DNA of 64,000 nucleotides, taken from positions 223,609-287,608 of the forward strand of contig JADJRC010000014.1 of the NCBI GenBank assembly GCA_016712415.1. The letters run 5' to 3'. Below the pieces are notes generated by a model, which had not been told where the DNA came from, did not search any database, and was given only the letters and a program-made list of their open reading frames with translations. Origin of the DNA: Lewinellaceae bacterium (GTDB lineage Bacteria; Bacteroidota; Bacteroidia; Chitinophagales; Saprospiraceae). Position 1 is the first letter of the stretch. The number at the start of each line of letters is the position of its first letter. A program made the position numbers and the translations under genes. Of the stretch, positions 18,829-26,283 are shown piece after piece.

Positions 18829-18920
18829 CCCCGGCCAAAGCCGCATCTTCGCCACCCTGATTCCTGAGGGCGGATGGGACAATCATCTGTTCAGTGGCTG
18901 CTATCCGGCATTCCTGTGAG

Positions 18921-19057
18921 CTGGAAAGAACGAGCAAGGCGGAAGCCAATGTTGTTGTTCCGATTCTCCGGCGTGTTATTGTTGCGATTGGCGGCGCGGC
19001 AATTCTGCGCGTCGTTGTTCCAACTGCCGCCGCGATTCACGCGGTTGTCGCCCTTTC
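18921..19057 (-). repeat. DGR template repeat (TR)
   Basis: Non-coding in its own context but readable as the end of an FGE domain: RVNRGGSWNNDAQNCRAANR, then NNNTPENRNNNIGFRLARSF. It is loaded with AAC and AAT codons, the hallmark of DGR templates because A-directed mutagenesis of AAY reaches many residues without making stops. It overlaps the last ~20 bases of the reverse transcriptase gene and lies on the same strand as both VRs. Its 3' end (GGCTTCCGCCTTGCTCGTTC) is identical to both VRs. Unlike the VRs it is followed by CTCACAGGAATGCCGG, the inverse of the sequence that follows the VRs. Confidence 0.93.
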
Positions 19058-20085
19058 GATGATTGACCACTGCTGCAAATCTACACTTTCCCGGAAATTC
19101 CGGGTCTTCGCGTGCGCCAGAAAAGCAAGTAACGGCAGGGCGTGGCGTTGACAGACCGATTCGCTCCATGCGCCCGAGTCATAATTTTCCTGTAAAGCCC
19201 TGATTTTCCGGATAAAACGCCGTTTGCTTTGTTGCGACAACTCGACCCGGTCCGGAAATATACGATACCCCAAAAAAGTCAATCCCCGCTTCGATGCCGC
19301 CAGTATTTCGGGCTTGAGCGCACATTGCAGGTTAGTTTCCACATATTCCGTGATGGAACGAAACGCATTTTTCAACGCCGACTTATTCTCGTGCCATAGC
19401 ACGATATCGTCCATATAGCGCACGGCAGCGCCGATGCGCAGGTCTTCCCTGATGAAATGGTCCAACCCGGAAAGAAAATGATTCGCAAAATACTGGCTTG
19501 TCAGATTGCCAATCGGCAGCCCCCGCCTTTGTTCCTCCGGCGGGCAGGCGCGACCGGGGGAGGCTTCGTAGCTGTCGATAATCTTGCCGAATATCTCCAG
19601 TACCCGGCGCTCTTTGAACATCCGGGCGAGTTGTGCCTTCAATACCCCATGGTGCACGGAGTCGAAAAACTTCCGAACGTCCAATTTTAAATACCAGTGA
19701 TGCGATTTGTTGAAATGTTTGGCGCGTACAAGTGCCGCATGCACACCTTCCCCTTGCGGCTGGCATAACTGTCGAACACCTGGTGCCGTTCAAAATAATC
19801 GTGGCACACGTTCATCAACGCATGGTGCAACACTTGTTCGCTAAACGCCGAAGCGCAAATCTGCCGCTCTTTCGGCTCAAATACTTTGAAATACCGGTAC
19901 TTACCCACATCCAACAGTCCTGTCGATATCTGTTCGCGTAAATTACACAGGTTAGGTTCCAGATTCGACTGAAAATCCAGTACCTCCTGCGTGTACCGTT
20001 TGCCTTTCGACGCTTTCCAGAAAGCCAGGCGCAGGTTGTCCTGCTCCAGTATACGTGGCATCAAGTTATTGGCCCTTTTCATCGC
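19037..20085 (-). CDS. DGR reverse transcriptase (one frameshift)
   Basis: Read as one gene from the ATG at 20085 (MKRANNLMPRILE) to TGA at 19037, ~349 residues, the usual size. The frame breaks near 19746, where GGG has become GG in RKGKGVHAALVRAK; both halves are otherwise intact. Motifs: LKLDVRKFFDS (~132-142), GLPIGNLTSQ (~188-197) and YMDD (~223-226). The IGxxxSQ form in place of QGxxxSP separates DGR enzymes from retron and group II intron RTs. The enzyme copies the TR RNA with errors at adenines; the cDNA then replaces VR sequence. It overlaps the HRDC gene by 20 bases, which implies translational coupling. If the frameshift is real the enzyme is dead; the clean halves favour a sequencing error. 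Confidence 0.9.
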
Positions 20086-20515
20086 CTTCCTGCTTTGGTA
20101 TGAAGAAATGACCGTATTTCTCCACCTTCTTTTCACCGATGCCTTTCACACTCTTCATACCAACCCCGGTCAACGGGTCGAGTTTGGCCAGTTCGGCCAA
20201 TTCCTCATCACTAAAGACCACATAGGCAGGCACTGCATCGTCCTTGGCTACTTTTCTCCGAATATCCCGGAGTGCAGAAAAACGCCGGAACGTTACCTCA
20301 TCCAGCACCTGCCGGTAATCCACCTTCGGCTTGTCCCGGTCCGATATCGTCACGTCGTCGATATACTTGATACTGTAACACCAAAATGCACCCTGACCGC
20401 TTTGCACTACCTGATCCTCTACCGAAATGATTTTTTTTGAACGCAGAAATACGTTCATCTCTTCATTCAGCGCCTCCCCGCCGGGTATCTGTATGTTGAA
20501 TATCCTGATTTGCAT
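20066..20515 (-). CDS. HRDC-domain DGR accessory protein
   Basis: 149 residues. The N-terminal part (MQIRIFNIQIPGG ... MNVFLRSKKIISVEDQ) has the pattern of the small accessory proteins that accompany many DGRs. Residues ~78-140 are an HRDC domain: FRRFSALRDIRRKVA, VPAYVVFSDEELAELAK, and VGMKSVKGIGEKKVEKYG. HRDC domains bind nucleic acid in RecQ helicases. In DGRs that lack the Avd protein, an HRDC protein next to the RT is thought to take its place in target priming or recognition. The gene's stop overlaps the RT start by 20 bases. It begins ~25 bases after the terminator-like hairpin of the preceding variable gene, so it may rely on readthrough or its own promoter. Confidence 0.88.
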   Translation of the reverse strand: MQIRIFNIQIPGGEALNEEMNVFLRSKKIISVEDQVVQSGQGAFWCYSIKYIDDVTISDRDKPKVDYRQVLDEVTFRRFSALRDIRRKVAKDDAVPAYVVFSDEELAELAKLDPLTGVGMKSVKGIGEKKVEKYGHFFIPKQEGDEKGQ

Positions 20516-20539
20516 GTGTACTGTTTTAAAACCCGTTTT

Positions 20540-20697
20540 TCAAAAAATTTTTGGGGCTACAGCCCCATCACCCCCGCTCGCGGTTTGCGATACCCATTCG
20601 CCGCGCTTCGCAGTCGGTCGTCCCTCCCCTCCCCGCTTGCACTGCAATGGGTATCGCTTTTTTTTACTCACAGGAATGCCGGGATAAGCAAACCAAC
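20540..20697 (-). other. Conserved ~160-bp element directly downstream of VR2
   Basis: Counterpart of 16385-16543. Here the inverted repeat is perfect: GCGATACCCATT and AATGGGTATCGC, 12 bases each, separated by ~50 bases of purine-rich sequence. It is followed by the terminator-like GGGGCTGTAGCCCC. Conservation outside the coding region, at both VRs and not at the TR, argues that it marks recipients for homing or is a mobile unit spread together with the VR. Confidence 0.55.
20542..20566 (-). terminator. Terminator-like hairpin behind the nSTAND1-FGE gene
   Basis: On the minus strand GGGGCT-GT-AGCCCC is followed by AAAAATTTTTTG. It is identical in layout to 16382-16407 and lies 25 bases before the HRDC start. 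Confidence 0.5.
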
Positions 20698-23518
20698 TTA
20701 CTGGAAAGAACGAGCAAGGCGGAAGCCAATGCCGTTGCCCCGATCTCCGGCGTGCTATAGGTGCGATTGGCGGCGCGGCAACCTGCGCGCGCCGCTGCCC
20801 CAACTGCCGCCGCGAGACACGCGGTAGGCGATCTTAACTGCCAACCGGGTCAGTCTGTTCTTCCGGCTGATAAATGCCAAACCAGTCCTGACACCATTCC
20901 CACACATTACCACTCATATCAAACAACCCCAAACCGTTCGGCCTTAATGGCCTGTCGGTGCGGTGTATTTATAGCCATCTTTTGGGCTTTCATCAGAATT
21001 AGCGTACATATAAAGATCCGCCGTTTCTGAAAAACCGGCATACATCTCATTTTTCCCGCCGCTTCGGGCAGCATATTCCCATTGCGCTTCGGTAGGCAGC
21101 CGGTAGCCGGTTGCATCGTAGTCGATTATCTGAAAGCGTTCGCCGTCAAAAATATACGCCGGCTTACAGCCCTCACGCGCGCTCAACCAATTGGCGTATC
21201 GGGCGGCATCGAACCATGAAACATTCACCACCGGGTGATCGCCTCCGATGTCCCATTGCGGAGCGAAAGTCCGAATATCGAGTTGGTTATTTTCAGTGTA
21301 TACGGCAAACTGCCAAAAAGTCGTCTCCGTCTTCGCCAATTGAAACGCCGAAAGGTAAACCCGGTGTTGCGGGTGTTCGCTCCTCACACCGATGCTATCG
21401 GGGCTTCCCATCATAAAATCGCCGCCGGGTATGCGCACCAAATCGGGAAAATACCGGGCTTCCAAAAAAGCAAAATGGTCATTATCCAGGCCTGCCAATA
21501 CGGAACGGAGAGCCACGCGGTCGGAGGACTTAGCGGCGCTTGTGGCTAAATCGGTGCGGCTCAGCAGGCGGGCAGCGGCGGAAGTGAGTATTCTGGCCGA
21601 GTCTAATTGACCGGTTTCGGCGTCCCAGTACGCGACCTCCATAAAGGCTCGAGCCACGGCGGCTTTCTCCGGGCCTATGCTTGCGGCTGCCTGGATTTTT
21701 TTCAGGGCATCTTCGTATTGAAGCCTGTAAATGTCTTCGTCCGCTTTATCGAGGAGATTTTGAACAAGGATTTTGATTTTTCGGTAACCTCGCTTTGCGC
21801 TTTGGCAGCCTTGGTTTGCTCGCTTTTGGCTTTCAATTCGGCGAGTTCGGCTTTTTCTGACAGGGTAAGCGCATCCTTTTTTGCCAATTCAGCAATGCGT
21901 TGCTGCCGCTCGGCTTCCTCGGCTTTGGCTTTTGCGTTCAAATTACTTTCATCTGCTTCACGGGTTTTTTGTTCAGCCAGCACGATGGCGTCTGCGGCTT
22001 TGTTCGATTGCTGATAAGCGACCCACGTTGCCACCACCGCCGCCAGCACCAACACTCCCGCCACAATGGAGGTAAACAGCGCCCGCCGCTGCCGCCGCTG
22101 TGCTTCCGCTTTTTCGCGGGCGATGCGGGCTTCTTCGGCGGCGAGTTCTTCTTTTCGCCGTCGTTCCTCCTCCGCTGCCATCCGCCGCTTTTTTGCCCGC
22201 ACCACCGGCGCCAGCAGGGTATCGTGACTCAGTTCGTAGTTATGGCCACCGAGGGTGTTCGGTTCGCGGCGCACGAGGAAGGTGTTTTCGAGTTCGCGCA
22301 GCAGTTCGGGGCTCAGCCCCGCCACCTCGAAGTCTTTGAGCAGTGCCTGCCCATCCACGCTCAGGCGGCGGCCTTCGTCGGTGGCGGGGTCGTAGCGCAC
22401 CAGCCCGTCTTCAATCACCCTGCGGGCTGCGTCGCGCTGGGTTTCGGGCAGCAGGGTCAGGCGGCGTTCGTAGTATTGCGCGAATACCTCCGTAAAGTCG
22501 GGCAGGTCTTCCGCAGCGACATCCGGCATGCGGTTGCCGTCGCGGTCGGGTACCAGTCCCGCTGCCACCTTGTTCTCAATGCTGTCGCAAAGTATCTGAA
22601 GTTGGAAGGCCTCCACGCCACTTTGTTGCGCGGTGTTGGAGATGGCCAGGCCCGCCAGTATCTTGTCGAGCGCATCTTCCCGGTATTCGAAGGGCGGGAG
22701 AGGAATAACGCCCAATGATGAGTGATGAATGATGAATGAGGCGTGGTGAATGATGAATTTTTCGTGGAGTCCTCCGTAGTGAGGCGGTGACTCCAAGTCA
22801 CCGCCTCACTGGAACCCAGCAGCGCCGGCTGTACGATGGCTTCCCGGGCCTGGTCGCGGCTCAGGGCCTTCAGTTCGTATCGCTTGTGCAGGATGGCCGG
22901 CAGGCGGTCTTTAAGCCTGTCCATTTCGTGCATCCGGTCGGAACGGATAGCGAACAGCACCCGGATGTCCATCGGCGCCGTGAGCAGGCGGCGTTGCTCG
23001 CGGTCGAGTGTGCGGGCTGCCTCGCGCAGTTCCTCGGGTGGTTCGCCGTTAAGCAGGTCGGCGAGTTGGTCGCGGAAAGCGCGCTGTTGCTCCGGCGGGT
23101 AGGAGAAAAACTCCTCGAACTGGTCGAACACGAGCAGATAACTGCCTTTTTCGGCGCTGTCGAGTTGTTTGAAATGGGTCCACAGCGTGGGCGGCAGGCG
23201 CCCGAGAAAAGCGGCTTCCGGCTGTAGCCGTTGTTGCAGCGGCGTTTTTCGCTGCACCGTTTCTGCCGGTGGAAAACTTTGGCCGGCGATGTATTCGCCC
23301 AGACGCACCTCCACCGGAGTCATCTCCCCTGCGAGGCGGGGCAACACGCCGGCGTTGAGCAGCGACGATTTGCCGTAGCCCGATTTGCCAAACAGCACCA
23401 CCAGCCGTTCGGCCCGCACCATTTCGTACAGGTCGGCGATGTCGCGGTCGCGGCCGAAGAACAGTGCGCTGTCGCCGGCCTCAAAAGGCCGCACACCCGG
23501 GTAGCGGTAGATTTTCAT
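20698..23518 (-). CDS. nSTAND1-type ATPase with transmembrane helix, coiled coil and C-terminal FGE domain; DGR target 2 (several frameshifts)
   Basis: Three overlapping frames, read together, make one ~940-residue protein from the ATG at 23518. ATPase: YPGVRPFEAGDSALFFGRD, Walker A FGKSGYGKSS (43-52), Walker B YLLVFDQFEEFF (127-138), then PPFEYREDALDKILAGLA. A transmembrane helix (LFTSIVAGVLVLAAVVATWV) is followed by an Ala/Glu/Lys coiled coil, a TPR-like stretch (DEDIYRLQYEDALKKIQAAA) and an FGE domain (RIPGGDFMMGSP, YRLPTEAQWEYAARSG, GLGLFDMSGNVWEWCQDW, RVSRGGSW). VR2 ends it at a TAA at 20698. Breaks lie at ~22.70-22.79 kb, ~21.77 kb and ~20.945 kb, with three more between 20.73 and 20.87 kb. 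The ATPase start overlaps the SIR2 stop by four bases, so SIR2 is the likely effector partner. The helix sits between ATPase and FGE, so the variable domain may face the periplasm. Confidence 0.82.
20701..20830 (-). repeat. DGR variable repeat VR2 (3' end of nSTAND1-FGE gene)
   Basis: Aligns with the TR over ~130 bases. The invariant 3' segment (GGCTTCCGCCTTGCTCGTTC) is identical. Upstream, at least 17 substitutions are seen, all at template adenines, for example AAC to GGC, AAC to ACC, AAT to TCT and AAC to AGC. Two small indels relative to the TR (a lost base in GAGAAT, reading GAGAT, near 20745; a net gained base near 20785) shift and then restore the frame. The region between them reads a TAG as sequenced. 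Corrected, it encodes RVSRGGSWGSGAR, CRAANRTYSTPE and GNGIGFRLARSFQ. Confidence 0.88.
22714..22810. repeat. Palindrome plus stuttering repeat inserted in the nSTAND1 ATPase gene
   Basis: A perfect 15-base inverted repeat (AGTGAGGCGGTGACT-CCA-AGTCACCGCCTCACT, 22778-22810) is followed on the minus strand by TTCATCATTCACC-type stuttering units down to 22714. It lies inside the ATPase gene between ...QPALLGSSEA and PPFEYREDALDK, where family members have only a short link. The insert encodes low-complexity residues such as NSSFTTPHSSFITHH and coincides with a change of frame. Confidence 0.65.
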
Positions 23519-24567
23519 ACGGCAGGGAGTTGTTTGGCGAGTTTCAGGATGGTGTCGGCGAGTTTGTTCTGCCGCGGGAAAAAGTCGCGGCTGTCGAGCA
23601 TGGGCTTTTCTTTCAGCAGGGCGTGTACCTGACCGGAAATCATCGTGGCGTCGTCGGCCAGCGCGGAGCCTTGCGCGGCATGGAGCAGCCTTTCCACGGC
23701 TTTTTCCACGTTGCCTTTTTGCAGCAGCCGGATGATATCGCTCTGTTCGGCGCTGCCCGGCAGGGTGGTTGTACGCAGGATACCTTCGTCGGCGCAGGCC
23801 TGATGGAGTTCGGCGAGCAGGTCGCGGTCGTCGCCCAGGAATTTGATTTTGAACTGGTTGAGCAGGAACGCCTGCGTGTCGTCGTCGGGCGTCGCGGTTT
23901 GGGGAGCGATGCGGCGCACCGCCTGGCGCATATTGAGCAGGCGCAACAACAGCTGGGTGTGCCAGCGGTCGAACTGGAAGCCGAGGAAGAGGAAGGATTT
24001 GGTATCGCCCAGGGTATTGCGCAGGCGCTCGGGCAGTTTGGGCGCCGAGAGCATGCCTTCGAGCAGGCGCAGCAGGTCGTCGTAGTCGAGCAGCAGCGAC
24101 GACTCGCGGGCTACACAGCCTGCCACGTTGTAAAACAGCGGCGCTTCGCGCGTCGGCGTTTCGATGTCTTCGGGTGCATTGGGATAAAACGCCGAAAAGC
24201 GGTGCGTCACGCCGAGCCGGTAGGCCAGGTCGCTCAAAAAGGTATCGGGGCTCACCGACACCACCAGCGGGAAAGGAATTTCGATGATCTCCTGAAAAAT
24301 GGCTTCGTTGGGCCGCATGTCGCGGTAGAGGTCGGCCACAGCCTCGGCAATCTCGGGCTTGTCGTCCTGGTTTTTGATGATAAAAAAGCCGTCGCGTTCG
24401 TAGTACGAAGCGATCTGATCGTTGAACTGCTGCTGGATTTTTTGTCGCACGTAGTGCTGCATCGGCACGCCGTCCACGTCGAAGAGTTCCGGTCCGAGGA
24501 TGAGCGTGGCGTTCCCGGTTTTCAGGTCGGCGACGATTTTGCTGATGTCAGGTGAAGGTTCAGGCAT
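23515..24567 (-). CDS. SIR2-like effector with C-terminal EAD11-like domain
   Basis: 350 residues. The N-terminal ~240 residues show the SIR2-like pattern used by NTPase-conflict and anti-phage effectors: TLILGPELF (21-29, nucleotide loop), VVSVSPDT (102-109, at the usual TNYD position) and FLFLGFQFDRW (192-202). Such domains typically degrade NAD+ on activation. The usual catalytic His site reads FYNVAGC (145-151), so activity is not certain, though related STAND-linked SIR2 proteins also diverge here. The C-terminal ~75 residues (DIIRLLQKGNVEKAVERLL, then a second helical pair ending ADTILKLAKQLP) resemble an effector-associated domain of the EAD11 type, an adaptor that couples effectors to STAND ATPases. 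Its stop overlaps the ATPase start by four bases, which argues for a matched pair. Confidence 0.8.
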   Translation of the reverse strand: MPEPSPDISKIVADLKTGNATLILGPELFDVDGVPMQHYVRQKIQQQFNDQIASYYERDGFFIIKNQDDKPEIAEAVADLYRDMRPNEAIFQEIIEIPFPLVVSVSPDTFLSDLAYRLGVTHRFSAFYPNAPEDIETPTREAPLFYNVAGCVARESSLLLDYDDLLRLLEGMLSAPKLPERLRNTLGDTKSFLFLGFQFDRWHTQLLLRLLNMRQAVRRIAPQTATPDDDTQAFLLNQFKIKFLGDDRDLLAELHQACADEGILRTTTLPGSAEQSDIIRLLQKGNVEKAVERLLHAAQGSALADDATMISGQVHALLKEKPMLDSRDFFPRQNKLADTILKLAKQLPAV

Positions 24568-24636
24568 GCGTTTTCAATGGTGGTGGAGTGGCAGGTGTAA
24601 ATCGTTTCGCATTCAGGTTGTTTGGCGGGTCGTACC

Positions 24637-26202
24637 TCATTCTTTCACCACCCTTTTCATCACCCGCTCCTCCCCCATCCGGATGTCGAGCAGGTACACC
24701 CCGGCGGGTTCGCGGGTCAGGTCGATGAGGTATTCGTCGGGCAATTGGCGCGTGGCGATCAGGCGGCCGTTGAGGTCGCTGAGGCGCGCGACGCCTTCTG
24801 TGAGGTCGCCTTTGATCTTTACGTAGCCGGTGGTGGGGTTGGGGTACAGTTCCAGCGCCGGCCCGCGGGTCAGTTCCACGCTGATGATGGGCGAATAGGC
24901 ATAGACGCCGTCGAAGTCGACCTGTTGCAGGCGGTAGTAGTTGCGGCCTTTGGCGGGCTGGTCATGGCGGAAGGCGTAGTCGTTCGGCGCGGCGGTGGTA
25001 CCATGGCCCGGCACGGTACCCACCGCCGTAAAATCGATGCCGTTGGCGCTGTGTTCCACCCGGAAGTGGTCGTTGTTCTTTTCGGAGGCCGTTTGCCAGT
25101 GCAGGAGCACGGCGCCGTTGTCTTCCTTGCCGCTGAAGGTCGTCAGTTCAACCGGCAGGATGGCCGCGCATGCCGCCTCCACCTGCTGCCTGTTGGAGCA
25201 GCCGCTTGCATTGTTGTTGATGGTGGCGGGTTTGGGCGGAACGATGTTCAGGTATGTGCAGATGCCTTCGGCTTCACATTCCGGCAGGGAGGTGTTGCCG
25301 GTGATCGTGAGCCCGCCGACGAGTGTGAAATCGCCCAGTCCCACCAGCGAGGTCAGCGCCGTATTGGCAGCGATCGACATCGTTCCGGGGATGTTGTTCA
25401 GGCTGGGAAAATCGATCGAGGTGAGGCCGGTATTGTTGGAAATGCTGAAGTTGTGGCCGAGTTCACTGAGGCTGACAAAGTCATTTATGGCAATCAGGTT
25501 GGGGTGCTTGTTCACTTCAAAATTCCAGTTGGCGCCGCCCAGTCCGACGCTGGACAGGCTGTTGAAGGCATCGAGGCTTACGAGGGAGGCATTGTCTTCT
25601 ATACTCAGGTACCAGCCGACCGAATTGAGGTTGTTCATGGTATTGATCGAGGTCAGCGCATTGTTCTTGTTGAACAGGATGTACTCGGTTACGGTCTGGA
25701 GGTTGACAAGCAGGTCGCTCAGGTCGGTCAGGTTATCGTTTTCGATGATGACGAGGCTGGCCAGGTCGGTCAATACGCCGCCGGCGGTCATGCCGTCGAG
25801 GGTGAGCAGGCCGTCGTTGTTTTGTATTTTCAGAAGTTTGTCGACAAGGGTGAGTCCGCCCATTCCCTCCCGACGGGTCAGCATGGGATTGGCCTCGATG
25901 GTCAGGTCGCCGAGAACTTCGGTGATGTTGTCCAGCCCCGTCAGCGACGTGAGAACGGGATTGAAATTGACGTAAAAGTTTTTGCTGGAGCCCGTGAGCC
26001 CGGAGAGCGGTGTCAGGTCGGTAACATCGGCGCCTGCGGCTTCAAAGCGGACGTCGAGGTAGTCGCAGCCCGGGAAATTGGCCGGGAAGGCATTGACCTG
26101 TGCCTGGCTGGTGAGCAACACAGGTGCGCTGGGGCATTGGGCCTGTGCTGCGAAGCCGGCCCGGATTGCCAGGAACAGGATTACGAATCGTATATGTATC
26201 AT
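24637..26202 (-). CDS. Secreted leucine-rich-repeat-like (receptor L-domain) protein with T9SS type A sorting domain
   Basis: 521 residues in one clean frame. The signal peptide is MIHIRFVILFLAIRAGFAAQ. Residues ~55-300 are irregular leucine-rich repeats of the receptor L-domain kind (LTSLTGLDNITEVLGDLTI, ALTSINTMNNLNSVGWYLSI, TSLVGLGDFTLVGGLTITG). After a Cys pair comes a linker common in Bacteroidota exported proteins (LPVELTTFSGKEDNGAVLLH, then FRVEHSANGIDF). The last ~80 residues (LELYPNPTTGYVKIKG to the end) are a T9SS type A tail. Probably a surface binding protein. It ends 69 bases upstream of the SIR2 gene on the same strand; whether it shares their transcript is unknown. Confidence 0.88.
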   Translation of the reverse strand: MIHIRFVILFLAIRAGFAAQAQCPSAPVLLTSQAQVNAFPANFPGCDYLDVRFEAAGADVTDLTPLSGLTGSSKNFYVNFNPVLTSLTGLDNITEVLGDLTIEANPMLTRREGMGGLTLVDKLLKIQNNDGLLTLDGMTAGGVLTDLASLVIIENDNLTDLSDLLVNLQTVTEYILFNKNNALTSINTMNNLNSVGWYLSIEDNASLVSLDAFNSLSSVGLGGANWNFEVNKHPNLIAINDFVSLSELGHNFSISNNTGLTSIDFPSLNNIPGTMSIAANTALTSLVGLGDFTLVGGLTITGNTSLPECEAEGICTYLNIVPPKPATINNNASGCSNRQQVEAACAAILPVELTTFSGKEDNGAVLLHWQTASEKNNDHFRVEHSANGIDFTAVGTVPGHGTTAAPNDYAFRHDQPAKGRNYYRLQQVDFDGVYAYSPIISVELTRGPALELYPNPTTGYVKIKGDLTEGVARLSDLNGRLIATRQLPDEYLIDLTREPAGVYLLDIRMGEERVMKRVVKE

Positions 26203-26249
26203 CGGAGGGCGGTGTTTGTTGCCAGGTGCTGGCCGTGCATGTATATTAA

Positions 26250-26283
26250 GAAAGGTAAGGTATTTTGTATCTGATATCGCAAA
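26250..26283 (-). promoter_or_regulatory. Bacteroidota-type promoter upstream of the LRR-like gene
   Basis: On the minus strand TTTG (26283-26280) and TACCTTTC (26257-26250) are separated by 22 bases, close to the Bacteroidota -33 TTTG and -7 TAnnTTTG consensus and spacing. The -7 box matches seven of eight positions. It lies ~48 bases before the start codon at 26202. Confidence 0.4.

Noticed and set aside
18891..19169. A 92-codon minus-strand frame reading through the TR as a small FGE-end protein
   Set aside because: It is the template repeat itself; the part upstream of RVNRGGSW overlaps the reverse transcriptase in a different phase, and there is no FGE core before it.
19037..20085. Retron or group II intron reverse transcriptase
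   Set aside because: The IGNLTSQ motif, the linked HRDC gene, the AAY-rich TR and two adenine-mutated VRs identify a DGR; no intron RNA domains or retron msr/msd-like inverted repeats were seen.
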